DNA from: Nocardioides sp. S-1144
Lineage (GTDB): Bacteria; Actinomycetota; Actinomycetes; Propionibacteriales; Nocardioidaceae
Length of the DNA: 64,000 nt
Assembly (NCBI RefSeq): GCF_005954645.2
Contig: NZ_CP040695.2
Span: 1,798,001-1,862,000, forward strand
Direction: 5' to 3'
Each line of letters begins with the position of its first letter. The stretch's first letter is position 1. A program made the translations under genes and the position numbers. The notes under the pieces are model-generated. The model searched no databases, had not been told where the DNA came from, and saw only the letters and a list, made by a program, of their open reading frames with translations. This document shows, in pieces, positions 30,637 through 39,281 of this stretch.

Positions 30637-32838
30637 TCAGATAGAGGGCGTTCCCGGGGCGGTCTCGAGGCCCTCGGCGAGGCCCATCGTGTCCAGGATC
30701 CACGCCAGGGTGAAGGCACGGTCCTTCCAGGCCTGGTAGCGCCCGCTGACGCCCCCGTGGCCGGCGGCCATCTCCACGCGGAGCAGCACGTCGGGCTCGA
30801 CCGCCCGCTCGCGCAGCCGGGCCACCCACTTCGCGGGCTCCACGTAGAGCACCCGGGTGTCCTGGAACGACGTCTCGGCGAGGATCCGCGGGTAGCGCTG
30901 GGCGCTGACGTTGTCGTAGGGCGCGTACGCCGCGATCGTCGCGTAGGCGTCCGGGTCGTCCTCCGGGTTGCCCCACTCGTCGTACTCGGTGACCGTCAGC
31001 GGCAGGGTCGCGTCCAGCATCGTCGTCAGGTTGTCGACGAAGGGCACCCCGGCCACCAGGCCGGCGAACGCCTCCGGGGCCTGGTTGGCGACCGCGCCGA
31101 TGAGCAGGCCGCCGGCGCTCGCGCCCTCCCCGACGAGCCGGTCGGCCGTCGTCCAGCCCTCGGCGACGAGGTGCCGGGCGCAGGCGGCGAAGTCGGCGAA
31201 GGTGTTCTGCTTCTGGTCGAGCTTGCCGGTGTCGTACCAGCGGCGGCCCATCTCGCCGCCGCCGCGCACGTGCGCGATCGCGAACGCCGCGCCGCGGTCG
31301 AGCAGCGAGAGGCGGGCGATGGAGAAGGCCGGGTCGATCGAGGTCTCGTAGGCGCCGTAGGCGTACAGGTGCAGCGGCACCGGACGGCCCGCGGCCCGGA
31401 CGTCGCGGCGCACGACCAGCGAGATCGGCACCGGCTCGCCGTCCTCGGCGGTGGCCCAGAGCCGGTGCTCCTCGTAGTCGGCCGGGTCGTAGCCGCCGAG
31501 CACGGGCGCGCGCTTGAGCAGCGTCAGCTCGCGGGTGCGCACGTCGTAGTCGTAGACCGACGAGGGCACCGCCATCGTCACGTAGCCGAGGCGGACGGTG
31601 GGCTGCTCGAAGCGCGGGTTGCCGCCGGAGCCGACGGTGTAGACCTCGTGGTCGAACTCGACGAGGTAGTCGTCGGACACGCCGAGGCCGTCCGCGGACC
31701 CGCCGAGCTCGAGGATCCGCAGCTGGGTGAGCCCGTTGCTGCGCTGGTGGACGACGAGGTGCCCGGCGAAGGCGTCGACGTCCTCGAGCCGGACGGCGGG
31801 GTCGTGGGCGACGAGCGGCACCCAGCCCTCGCGGGGTGTCGGCTCGGGCGGTGCCACGGCGAGCTCGAAGTCGGGCCCGGCCGCGTTGTGGAGCACCAGG
31901 AACCGGTCCTCGCCCGCGAGCACGGCGTGCTCGACGGAGTACTCCACGCCCTCGACCCGCGGCGAGAAGCAGCGGAAGCCGAGCTCGGGAGCGTCGGCGT
32001 CGAGCACGTGGTACTCCGACGTCGTCTTCGAGCCGCTGGCGATCACGAGGAAGCGGTCGCTGCGGGTGCGGCCGCAGCCGACCCAGAAGCGGCCGTCGGT
32101 CTCGTGGAAGACCAGCTCGTCGGCGTCCTGGGCGGTGCCGAGGCGGTGCCGCCAGATCTTGTCGGCGCGCCAGGCGTCGTCGACGGTCGTGTAGTAGAGG
32201 TGCTCGCCGGCGCGGTCCCAGGTGGCGCCGCCGAGCGCGCCCTCGATGACGTCGTCGAGCAGGTCGCCGGTGCCGACGTCCTTGACGCGGATCGTGTAGC
32301 GCTCGTCGCCGACGACGTCGGTGGCGTAGGCCAGCAGCCGGCTGTCGGGGCTCATCGCCGACCCGCCGAGCGAGAAGAACTCGTGGCCCTCGGCCAGGGC
32401 GTCGAGGTCGAGCAGCACCTCCTCGCCGGGCAGGGCCGGCTGGTCGGGCGCGGCGTCCTCGGCGGGCTGCGGCGGGGTCCAGTCGTCGGGGCCGGTGACC
32501 GGCACGCGGCACGACGCGCCGTACTCGCGGCCCTCGAAGGACCGGCCGTAGTACCAGTGCGCGCGGCCGCGGGTCGGCACCGACAGGTCGGTCTCGCGGG
32601 TGCGGGCCTTGATCTCGCCGAAGAGCCGGTCGCGCAGGTCGGCCAGGTGGGCGGTGCGGTCGGCGGTGAAGGCGTTCTCGGCCTCCAGGTGCGCGACGAC
32701 CTCGGCCGAGTCCTTGGCGCGCAGCCAGTCGTAGTCGTCGACCCGGGTGTGGCCGTGGTGCTCGGTGGTGACCGGGCGGCGCGGGGCCACCGGTGGGGCC
32801 GCGGCGGAGGCGGGTGGCACGGGCGGGGCGTCGGGCAT
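30637..32838 (-). CDS. Oligopeptidase B (prolyl-oligopeptidase family S9A)
   Basis: 733 residues. An N-terminal seven-bladed propeller (about 75-430, beginning after 'HGHTRVDDYDWLRAKDSAEV') and a C-terminal alpha/beta hydrolase. Catalytic Ser ~574 lies in 'GEGASAGGLLIGAVANQAPE' (GxSxGG), the Asp in 'FQDTRVLYVEPAKWVARLR' and the His in 'AAGHGGVSGR'. These, with 'TVTEYDEWGNP', identify oligopeptidase B, which cleaves short peptides after basic residues in the cytoplasm. ATG 32838 follows TACCGT by seven bases. It is divergent from a GNAT gene 34 bp away. Confidence 0.93.
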   Translation of the reverse strand: MPDAPPVPPASAAAPPVAPRRPVTTEHHGHTRVDDYDWLRAKDSAEVVAHLEAENAFTADRTAHLADLRDRLFGEIKARTRETDLSVPTRGRAHWYYGRSFEGREYGASCRVPVTGPDDWTPPQPAEDAAPDQPALPGEEVLLDLDALAEGHEFFSLGGSAMSPDSRLLAYATDVVGDERYTIRVKDVGTGDLLDDVIEGALGGATWDRAGEHLYYTTVDDAWRADKIWRHRLGTAQDADELVFHETDGRFWVGCGRTRSDRFLVIASGSKTTSEYHVLDADAPELGFRCFSPRVEGVEYSVEHAVLAGEDRFLVLHNAAGPDFELAVAPPEPTPREGWVPLVAHDPAVRLEDVDAFAGHLVVHQRSNGLTQLRILELGGSADGLGVSDDYLVEFDHEVYTVGSGGNPRFEQPTVRLGYVTMAVPSSVYDYDVRTRELTLLKRAPVLGGYDPADYEEHRLWATAEDGEPVPISLVVRRDVRAAGRPVPLHLYAYGAYETSIDPAFSIARLSLLDRGAAFAIAHVRGGGEMGRRWYDTGKLDQKQNTFADFAACARHLVAEGWTTADRLVGEGASAGGLLIGAVANQAPEAFAGLVAGVPFVDNLTTMLDATLPLTVTEYDEWGNPEDDPDAYATIAAYAPYDNVSAQRYPRILAETSFQDTRVLYVEPAKWVARLRERAVEPDVLLRVEMAAGHGGVSGRYQAWKDRAFTLAWILDTMGLAEGLETAPGTPSI

Positions 32839-32845
32839 GTCGGGA

Positions 32846-32851
32846 ACGGTA
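32846..32851 (-). promoter_or_regulatory. -10 box TACCGT, leaderless promoter of the oligopeptidase B gene
   Basis: TACCGT, 7-nt spacer, ATG at 32838. Confidence 0.6.
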
Positions 32852-32860
32852 GCCAAGTGG

Positions 32861-32866
32861 CAGAGT
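32861..32866 (+). promoter_or_regulatory. -10 box CAGAGT, leaderless promoter of the GNAT gene
   Basis: CAGAGT, 6-nt spacer, GTG at 32873. The two divergent -10 boxes are 9 bp apart. Confidence 0.5.
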
Positions 32867-32872
32867 CGCGGC

Positions 32873-33772
32873 GTGAGCGACCTGACCCTGCACCACGACG
32901 CCGCCCGCAGCACCGAGGCCCTGGTGCGCCGGCTCCAGCACCGCCGGTTCCTCCACGAGCACGCCGACCTCGACGCGGCGCACGGCGCCGCGACCGCCTT
33001 CGTCGAGCGCACCGCCGGGCGTGGCCGCCTGCTCGAGGTGCGCGACGGCGACGCGCACGCCGGCGAGCTGTGGGTGCTCTCGCGCGGCGACGAGCTCGCC
33101 GTCGTCGACCTCGCCCTGGTGCGGGCCCAGGACGCCGTCGCCACCCGCCTCCTGCTCGAGGAGCTCGCGCGCGCCGAGTCGGTCGCACGGCTGACCGTGA
33201 CGGTCTCGCCCGGCGACCCGGTCGCGACCGCGCTCGTCGCGGGCGGCGGGTTCGAGCTCGCGGCGACCCAGATGCTGCTCGACCTCGACCACCGGCTCCC
33301 GGCCGAGCCGGACGTCGTCCTCGAGCCGATGGACGAGGCCACCTTCGCCCGGTGGGAGGCCGACGAGCTCGAGAACTACGCCCGGGAGCGGGCCCGGGCG
33401 GGGGAGTCGCCCGAGCGGGCGCGCGAGGTCTCGCGCCAGCAGCACGCCGAGCTGCTCCCCGACGGCGTCGACAGCGAGCACCACCACTTCTTCGTCGGCC
33501 GGGCGGCGGGCGAGGACGGCCGGCCGACGGTCGGCACGCTGTGGTTGAGCACCGAGCGGCCGATGGCCTTCGTCTACGACGTCGCCGTCCACGAGGAGCG
33601 CCGCCGCCGCGGTCACGGCGCCGGGTTGATGCGCGCCGGCGCGCTCTGGGCCCGCGAGCGGGGCGCGCACGCCCTGGGCCTGAACGTCTTCGGCCACAAC
33701 CACGCCGCCCGGGCGCTCTACGACCGGCTCGGCTACCACGTGACCGAGGAGTTCCTGGGCAAGCGGCTGTGA
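32873..33772 (+). CDS. GNAT-family N-acetyltransferase
   Basis: 299 residues. The C-terminal half (about 160-299) is a GNAT domain: 'MAFVYDVAVHEERRRRGHGA' carries the acetyl-CoA loop R-R-x-G-H-G-A, then 'GLNVFGHNHAARALYDRLGY'. The N-terminal half looks like a decayed second GNAT-like domain without a CoA loop. Substrate unknown. The GTG start is behind a CAGAGT box; the stop overlaps the start of pxpA (GTGA), so the two are co-translated. Confidence 0.85.
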   Translation: MSDLTLHHDAARSTEALVRRLQHRRFLHEHADLDAAHGAATAFVERTAGRGRLLEVRDGDAHAGELWVLSRGDELAVVDLALVRAQDAVATRLLLEELARAESVARLTVTVSPGDPVATALVAGGGFELAATQMLLDLDHRLPAEPDVVLEPMDEATFARWEADELENYARERARAGESPERAREVSRQQHAELLPDGVDSEHHHFFVGRAAGEDGRPTVGTLWLSTERPMAFVYDVAVHEERRRRGHGAGLMRAGALWARERGAHALGLNVFGHNHAARALYDRLGYHVTEEFLGKRL

Positions 33773-34470
33773 CCGTCGACCTCAACGCGGACCTCGGCGA
33801 GGAGGTCACCGACGACGCCGCCCTGCTCGCCGTCGTCACCAGCGCGAACGTCGCCTGCGGCTACCACGCCGGCACCGGTGCGATCATGCGCGCGGTCTGC
33901 GCGCAGGCCGCCGAGCGCGGCGTCGCGGTCGGCGCCCAGGTGTCCTACGCCGACCGGGCCGGGTTCGGGCGGGTGGCGCTCGACGTCCCCGGCGCGGTGC
34001 TGCGCGAGCAGGTGGCCGACCAGGTCGGCGTCCTGACCGCGATCGCCCGGGCCGCCGGCACCGACGTCCGCTACCTCAAGGCGCACGGCGCGCTCTACCA
34101 CCGCACGATGGACGACGAGGAGCAGGCGGCCGCGGTCCTGGCCGGCTCCGGCGACCTGCCGGTGCTGGGGATGCCGGGCGTGCTGCTCGACCGGGCGGCG
34201 GCGTCCGGGCGGCGGGTCGTGCTCGAGGGCTTCCCCGACCGGGGGTACGGCTCCGACGGGCGGCTGCTGCCGCGCGACCGCCCCGGCGCCCTGGTCACCG
34301 ACGCCGCCACCATCGCGGCGCGGGCCGTCGAGCTCGCCGACCCGCCGGCACCCGGGCGGCCGGTGGCCTCGGTCTGCGTCCACGGCGACAGCCCGGACGC
34401 CGTGGCCCACGCCGTGGCCTGCCGCACCGCGCTCGAGGCGGCCGGGCACACGCTGGCGCCGTTCGCCTGA
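33769..34470 (+). CDS. pxpA: 5-oxoprolinase subunit A (LamB/YcsF family)
   Basis: 233 residues. N-terminal 'VTVDLNADLGEEVTDDAALL', 'TSANVACGYHAGTGAIMRAV', 'VGAQVSYADRAGFGR', 'VRYLKAHGALYHRTMDDEEQ' and 'SVCVHGDSPDAVAHA' are signature segments of PxpA. With PxpB and PxpC it hydrolyses 5-oxoproline to glutamate with ATP, a damage-repair and salvage step. GTG 33769 overlaps the GNAT stop. Unusually, pxpB and pxpC lie 1.6 kb downstream beyond another gene. It is slightly shorter than the ~250 aa typical of the family. Confidence 0.93.
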   Translation: MTVDLNADLGEEVTDDAALLAVVTSANVACGYHAGTGAIMRAVCAQAAERGVAVGAQVSYADRAGFGRVALDVPGAVLREQVADQVGVLTAIARAAGTDVRYLKAHGALYHRTMDDEEQAAAVLAGSGDLPVLGMPGVLLDRAAASGRRVVLEGFPDRGYGSDGRLLPRDRPGALVTDAATIAARAVELADPPAPGRPVASVCVHGDSPDAVAHAVACRTALEAAGHTLAPFA

Positions 34471-34509
34471 GCCTGGACACCGACGTCCCGGGTCGACATC
34501 GTGGAGGTC

Positions 34510-35592
34510 ATGCGTCGCACCCTCGGAACCCTCGCCGCCCTGCTCCTCGCCGTCGGGCTCGTCCCCGGCTCGACCTCGTCCTCGGTGGGGGCCGAGCCGG
34601 GCTCCGACCCCGCCCGCACCCGGTGGAAGCCGGTGCCCGTCGACACCGACCAGCAGCTGCGCGGCCTCGACGCCGTCAGCGGCCGGGTCGCGTGGGTCGG
34701 CGGGAGCGAGGGCGGGGTGTGGCGCACCACGGACGCCGGCGCGACCTGGCAGGACGTCAGCCCGCCCGGCGCCGACGGGCTGCTGTTCCGCGACATCGAG
34801 GCCGCCGACGCCCGGACGGCGCTGGCGATGACCATCGGCGAGGGACGCGACAGCCGGATCTACCGCACCGACGACGCCGGCCGCACCTGGACGAGGACCT
34901 TCGTCAACCGCGACCCGAGGGCGTTCTACGACTGCCTGGCGATGTGGCCCGGCGACCGTCGCGGGCTGGCCATGAGCGACCCGGTCAACGGCCGGTTCCG
35001 CATCCTGTCGACCACCGACGGCGGCCGCTCGTGGCGGGTGCTGCCGCGGGCCGGGATGCCGCGGGCCGAGGGCGAGTTCGGCTTCGCCGCCAGCGGCACC
35101 TGCCTGGTGACGGCCGGGCGGCACCGCGCCTACCTCGCCTCCGGCGGCGCCCGCGCCCGGGTGTTCGCGACGCGCGACGACGGCCGCACGTGGCGGGCGA
35201 CCGACTCGACCCTGCCGGCGTCCGAGGCCGGGGGCGTCTTCTCGCTGGCCTTCCGCGGCCGCGGCGTCGGGGTCGCCGTCGGCGGCGACTTCGAGCTCGA
35301 GGACGACGGCGTCGACCGGGCGGCCCTCACCCGCGACGGCGGTCGCACCTGGACCAACGCCGGCGACCTCTCGGGCTACCGCAGCGGCGTCGACTTCTGG
35401 CGCTCGTGGGTCGTCGCGGTCGGGCCGGGCGGCGTGGACGTCTCCCGCGACCGCGGCCGCACGTGGAAGCCGTTCCGGGCCGGCCCGGCGGGCGGGTACG
35501 ACAGCGTCCAGTGCGTGCCGGCCGCCTGCTGGGCCTCGGGACCGGCCGGCCAGGTCGCGCGCCTCGTCGTCCGGACCGGGCAGCCGGCCTAG
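34510..35592 (+). CDS. Secreted YCF48/BNR-type beta-propeller protein
   Basis: 360 residues with a signal peptide (MRRTLGTLAALLLAVGLVPG, cleavage near residue 30). At least five 'TxDxGxTW'-type blades are visible: 'WRTTDAGATWQDV', 'YRTDDAGRTWTRT', 'STTDGGRSWRVL', 'ATRDDGRTWRAT', 'LTRDGGRTWTNA' and 'VSRDRGRTWKPF'. This is the glycoside-hydrolase-like/BNR (sortilin, YCF48) propeller fold; no sialidase catalytic residues stand out, so it is probably a binding or structural exoprotein. GGAGG lies only 2 nt before ATG 34510; an in-frame GTG at 34501 is an alternative. It interrupts the pxp genes. Confidence 0.8.
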   Translation: MRRTLGTLAALLLAVGLVPGSTSSSVGAEPGSDPARTRWKPVPVDTDQQLRGLDAVSGRVAWVGGSEGGVWRTTDAGATWQDVSPPGADGLLFRDIEAADARTALAMTIGEGRDSRIYRTDDAGRTWTRTFVNRDPRAFYDCLAMWPGDRRGLAMSDPVNGRFRILSTTDGGRSWRVLPRAGMPRAEGEFGFAASGTCLVTAGRHRAYLASGGARARVFATRDDGRTWRATDSTLPASEAGGVFSLAFRGRGVGVAVGGDFELEDDGVDRAALTRDGGRTWTNAGDLSGYRSGVDFWRSWVVAVGPGGVDVSRDRGRTWKPFRAGPAGGYDSVQCVPAACWASGPAGQVARLVVRTGQPA

Positions 35593-35605
35593 ACCACCGG
35601 GCGTC

Positions 35606-35640
35606 GTCGTCCACAGGGTGTGGCCGATCCTGTGGACGAC
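35606..35640. terminator. 12-bp inverted repeat after the propeller gene
   Basis: GTCGTCCACAGG / CCTGTGGACGAC with an 11-nt loop, 14 nt after the stop codon: a probable terminator. The arms resemble the CCTGTGGA/TCCACAGG pair at 45907-45933. Confidence 0.6.
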
Positions 35641-35921
35641 GGGACGGGTGTGGTGGAGAGACCGTCGTTTCCTGTGGATGACCCCGGGGGGCACCGGTGG
35701 GTGGGAGATCGGTTGGCCCGAGCCCCTTGCGGCAGGCGGTCGCCCCCCGTAGAACTCTCCCTACCGAAGCCGAGGGAACCCGCGAGGGGGATCGGAGCGA
35801 CGGGGATCGGCAGGCACGAAGACCCACCCCGCGAGGCAGCTCGCGGCGTCGGACCGGTGACGGGGACGGCGGGGTCGGAGGGTCCGCAGGTCGCCCGGCA
35901 CGTCACCTCGCCAGGCACCCC

Positions 35922-35958
35922 GAGGGCCTCGTGGAGCTCATACCTACACGAGGCCCTC
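35922..35958. repeat. 12-bp perfect inverted repeat upstream of pxpBC
   Basis: GAGGGCCTCGTG / CACGAGGCCCTC with a 13-nt AT-richer centre, about 100 bp before pxpB. Could be an operator or an RNA hairpin. Confidence 0.55.
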
Positions 35959-36059
35959 ACCCATCTCCCTCCATCCCGGCGCCCCCTCGCGGAGCGCGCC
36001 CGCCGGCGGTCCCGGCCCGCCGGTGCCGCGGGGGTCGCCGCGTCGGGAACACTTCCCCC

Positions 36060-36692
36060 ATGCCGCCCTCCCTGCTCCCGGTCGGACCGACCGCGCTGCT
36101 GGCCGAGGTCGCCGACGCCGGGCAGGCCCTGTCGCTGGCCCTCTTCGCCCGCGCCGCGGCCGTGCCCGCGCTCGAGGTGGTCCCGGCCGCGGCCACGGTG
36201 CTCTTCGACGGCCTCGCCGGGCCCGACGACGTGGCCGCGGTGCACCGCCTGGTCGCGGACTGGTCGCCGGCCGTGCCCGTGGCGGAGGGCGACCTGGTCG
36301 AGCTGCCGACGACCTACGACGGCGCCGACCTCGACGACGTGGCCGAGCGGTGGGGCACCGACCGCGACGGCGTGGTCGCGCGACACGCGGGGACGACGTT
36401 CGTCGCGGCGTTCTGCGGCTTCGCGCCCGGCTTCGCCTACCTCGACGGGCTGCCGGCCGACCTGGCCGTGCCCCGGCTCGACACGCCCCGGACCCGGGTG
36501 CCGGCGGGCTCGGTGGGGCTGGCCGGCGCCTGGTGCGGCGTCTACCCGACCGGCTCGCCCGGGGGCTGGCGGCTCCTCGGCCGCACCGACGCCGTGCTGT
36601 GGGACCCCGCGCGGGCCGGCGACCGGGAGGGCCGGGGGCGCGGACCGGCGCTGCTCGCACCGGGCACCCGGGTGAGGTTCGTGCCGGCGTGA
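36060..36692 (+). CDS. pxpB: 5-oxoprolinase subunit B (allophanate hydrolase subunit 1 family)
   Basis: 210 residues. 'FCGFAPGFAYLDGLPADLAV', 'PRTRVPAGSVGLAGAWCGVY' and 'PTGSPGGWRLLGRTDAVLWD' are the conserved C-terminal segments of the KipI/PxpB family. It forms the ATP-dependent 5-oxoprolinase with PxpA and PxpC. ATG 36060 opens the recognisable domain; the frame extends upstream but with non-coding composition. The stop overlaps the pxpC GTG (GTGA), so both are co-translated. Confidence 0.93.
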   Translation: MPPSLLPVGPTALLAEVADAGQALSLALFARAAAVPALEVVPAAATVLFDGLAGPDDVAAVHRLVADWSPAVPVAEGDLVELPTTYDGADLDDVAERWGTDRDGVVARHAGTTFVAAFCGFAPGFAYLDGLPADLAVPRLDTPRTRVPAGSVGLAGAWCGVYPTGSPGGWRLLGRTDAVLWDPARAGDREGRGRGPALLAPGTRVRFVPA

Positions 36693-37549
36693 GCACGTGG
36701 GAGGTCCTCGACGTCGGCGGGCTGGTCACCGTGCAGGACGCCGGCCGCCCGGGCCTGGCCCACCTCGGCGTCCCGCGGGCGGGCTGGCTCGACGCTCCTG
36801 CGGCCCGGCACGCGCACCGGCTGGTCGGCAACGACGACCGGCCGGTGGCGCAGGCGCTGCTCGAGGTCACCCTGGGCGGTCTCCGGCTCCGGTCGACGGC
36901 GTCGCGCTGGGTCGCGGTGACCGGGGCCGCGTGCCCGGTCAGCGTCGACGGGGCGGCCCGCGGCCACGGACGGCCCGAGTGGCTCCCGGCGGGCGCCGAG
37001 CTGCGGCTGGGCCCGGCCACGGCCGGGGTCCGCTCCTACCTCGCCGTCGCCGGTGGCCTGGACGTCGAGCCGGTGCTCGGCTCCCGCTCGACCGACACCC
37101 TCGCCTGGGTCGGCCCGCCGGTCGTCGCGGCGGGCACGGTGCTCGCGCTGGGCGAGCCGGTGGGGTCGCCGGTGCCGGTCGACGTCCCGGCCGTGGTGCG
37201 GCCCGGCCCGCTGCGGGTCCGCCCCGGGCCGCGGGCGGACTGGTTCGCCGCCGACGCCCTCGACCGGCTCTGCGCGACGTCGTACGTCGCCGGCCCGGCC
37301 TCCGACCGGGTGGGTCTCCGGCTCGAGGCGGGCACCGCGCTGGAGCGGGTCCGTCCCGGCGAGCTGGCCAGCGAGGGCATGGTGCTCGGTGCCGTCCAGG
37401 TCCCGCCGGACGGCCGTCCGGTGGTGCTGCTCGCCGACCACCCGACGACCGGGGGCTACCCGGTCCTCGCGGTCGTCGAGCGCGACGACCTGGCCCGCTG
37501 CGCGCAGGTGCGACCGGGCGGTGCGGTGCGCTTCGTAAGGGTGCCCTAA
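36689..37549 (+). CDS. pxpC: 5-oxoprolinase subunit C (allophanate hydrolase subunit 2 family)
   Basis: 286 residues. 'VQDAGRPGLAHLGVPRAGWL' followed by 'DAPAARHAHRLVGNDD', 'SYLAVAGGLDVEPVLGSRST' and the C-terminal 'ASEGMVLGAVQVPPDGRPVV' with 'LADHPTTGGYPVLAVV' are the KipA/PxpC signature. It partners PxpB. GTG 36689 overlaps the pxpB stop. The gene ends 9 nt before the ABC-exporter pair, which could be cotranscribed. Confidence 0.93.
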   Translation: MSTWEVLDVGGLVTVQDAGRPGLAHLGVPRAGWLDAPAARHAHRLVGNDDRPVAQALLEVTLGGLRLRSTASRWVAVTGAACPVSVDGAARGHGRPEWLPAGAELRLGPATAGVRSYLAVAGGLDVEPVLGSRSTDTLAWVGPPVVAAGTVLALGEPVGSPVPVDVPAVVRPGPLRVRPGPRADWFAADALDRLCATSYVAGPASDRVGLRLEAGTALERVRPGELASEGMVLGAVQVPPDGRPVVLLADHPTTGGYPVLAVVERDDLARCAQVRPGGAVRFVRVP

Positions 37550-37558
37550 GTTGGTCCG

Positions 37559-39274
37559 GTGCCAGAGACCGGGTGGGGCGTCGTGCGCCGTGCGCTGCGC
37601 CGCAACCGGCGGCTGCTGAGCCCGTACGTCGCGCTGCTCGTCTCCTGGCAGGTCTGCGAGGCGCTGGTGCCGGTGGTGATCGGCCTGACCATCGACCACG
37701 GCGTCGCGACCGGCGACGGGTCGGCCTTCCTGGCCTGGGCGGCCGGGCTGTGCGTGCTGTTCGCGGTGCTCAGCTACAGCTACCGGTTCGGGGCGCGGTT
37801 CGGGGTGCGCGCCATCGAGGGCGAGGTCCACGAGCTCCGCTCGGAGGTCGCCGCGCACGCGCTCGACGCCCGCGGCCTGCGCACCGACCGACTCGCCGGT
37901 GAGACGCTGTCGTTGGCGACGTCCGACGCCGAGGAGGTGGGCTACGCGCTGCGGATGGCCGGCTACGCGGCCGGCTCGATCGTCGCGGTCGGCATCGCCG
38001 CGGTCGTCCTGCTGCGCACCGACCTGCTGCTCGGCCTGGTGATCCTCGGCGGCCTGCCGCTGTGCCTGGCCGTGACCCAGGTGGCCACGCCGCGGATCGG
38101 GCGCCGCAGCCGGGTCCAGCAGGAGCGCGCGGCCACCTCGGCCGGGCTCGCCGTCGACCTGGTGCGTGGGCTGCGGGTGCTCCAGGGCATCGGCGGGCAG
38201 TCGGCCGGGGCGGCCCGCTACCGCGTGGCCAGCGGCGAGACCCGCGACGCCGCGGTGCGCGTCGCCGGGGCCCGCGCCGCGCTGGCGGGCCTGGCGCAGG
38301 TGCTCAGCGGCCTGTTCCTCGCCGTGGTCACCCTCCTCGCCGGCCGGCTGGCGCTCGAGGGCGAGATCTCGGTGGGTGAGCTGATCGCCATCGTCGGGCT
38401 CACCCAGTTCCTCGCCGAGCCGATCGCGATCCTGGCCGACATGAGCGCCCAGCTCGCCTCCGCCGTCGCCTCGGGCCGGCGCATCGTCGACTTCCTCGCC
38501 TCGCCGCACCTCCCGGCCGGTGCCGCCGACCCGGCCGGCGCGACGTCCCACGGCGCGACCCGGGGGACCACGCTGAGCCTGGCCGGCGTCGCCCACGGCT
38601 CGCTGCGCGGGCTCGACCTGCACTCGCCGCCGGGTGAGCTCCTCGGCGTCGCCGTGGCCGACCCGGCCGACGCGCAGGCGCTGGTGCGGCTGCTGGGCGG
38701 CGACGCGCACCCCGACGACGTCGTCGGCGACGTCTGCCTGGGCGGCACGCCGCTGGGCGACCTCGAGGTCGGCGTGCGACGGGGCACGCTGGTCGTGGTG
38801 CCGCACCGCGTCGACCTGTTCGAGGGCACCCTGCGCAGCAACGTCGACCCCTGGGGCCGCCTCGACGACGACGCCCTGGACCGGGTGCTGCTCGCCTCGG
38901 CCGCCGACGAGGTCCTCGCGCTGCGGCCCGGCGGGCTCGACGAGCCCGTCTCGGCCTCGGCGACCACCTACTCCGGCGGGCAGCGCCAGCGCGTCGCGGT
39001 CGCCCGCGCCCTCGCCGCCGACGCCCCGGTGCTGGTGCTGCACGACCCCACCACCGCCGTCGACCCCGTCACCGAGCAGCGCGTCGCGGCCGGCATCCAC
39101 GACCTGCGCGGCCCCGCGGCCGGTGACCTCACCACCTGGCTGGTCACGTGCAGCCCCACCCTGCTCGCGCGCACCGACCGGGTCGTCCTGGTCCGTGGCG
39201 GTCGCGTGGTGCTGGAGGGCACCCACCACGACCTGCTGGCCCACGAGAGCTACCGGGAGACGGTGCTCCGATGA
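37559..39274 (+). CDS. ABC exporter half-transporter with degenerate Walker A and B (subunit 1)
   Basis: 571 residues: six-helix ABC exporter membrane domain (about 15-310) and a nucleotide-binding domain (about 330-571). The Walker A place reads 'GELLGVAVADPADAQALVRL', with no GxxGxGK(S/T); Walker B reads 'PVLVLHDPTTAVD', with His and Asp where Asp-Glu are normal. The signature loop 'TYSGGQRQRVAVARALAADA' is intact. The subunit thus cannot bind ATP by itself but can donate its signature motif to a partner. GTG start 9 nt after pxpC; the partner subunit begins 8 nt downstream. Confidence 0.9.
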   Translation: MPETGWGVVRRALRRNRRLLSPYVALLVSWQVCEALVPVVIGLTIDHGVATGDGSAFLAWAAGLCVLFAVLSYSYRFGARFGVRAIEGEVHELRSEVAAHALDARGLRTDRLAGETLSLATSDAEEVGYALRMAGYAAGSIVAVGIAAVVLLRTDLLLGLVILGGLPLCLAVTQVATPRIGRRSRVQQERAATSAGLAVDLVRGLRVLQGIGGQSAGAARYRVASGETRDAAVRVAGARAALAGLAQVLSGLFLAVVTLLAGRLALEGEISVGELIAIVGLTQFLAEPIAILADMSAQLASAVASGRRIVDFLASPHLPAGAADPAGATSHGATRGTTLSLAGVAHGSLRGLDLHSPPGELLGVAVADPADAQALVRLLGGDAHPDDVVGDVCLGGTPLGDLEVGVRRGTLVVVPHRVDLFEGTLRSNVDPWGRLDDDALDRVLLASAADEVLALRPGGLDEPVSASATTYSGGQRQRVAVARALAADAPVLVLHDPTTAVDPVTEQRVAAGIHDLRGPAAGDLTTWLVTCSPTLLARTDRVVLVRGGRVVLEGTHHDLLAHESYRETVLR

Positions 39275-39281
39275 GGTCGCG

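Larger units (their letters stand above)
35593..36059. other. 467-bp intergenic region with no convincing gene
   Basis: The plus-strand frames that cross it into pxpB show shuffled Arg/Pro/Gly composition, and no ribosome site is followed by a gene-like ORF on either strand. It holds two perfect 12-bp inverted repeats (35606-35640 and 35922-35958) and GGGGATCGG direct repeats near 35790-35815. It may contain the pxpBC promoter. Confidence 0.6.

Noticed and set aside
29482..30640. Extended 372-codon start for the group 2 sigma factor
   Set aside because: GGAGGG six bases before ATG 30448 and the family N-terminus fix the shorter protein; upstream codons read through the leader.
30430..34470. 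1346-codon plus-strand open frame
   Set aside because: Most of it is the antisense shadow of the sigma-factor and oligopeptidase B genes with His/Val/Gly-Arg composition; only its last 233 codons (pxpA) are a gene.
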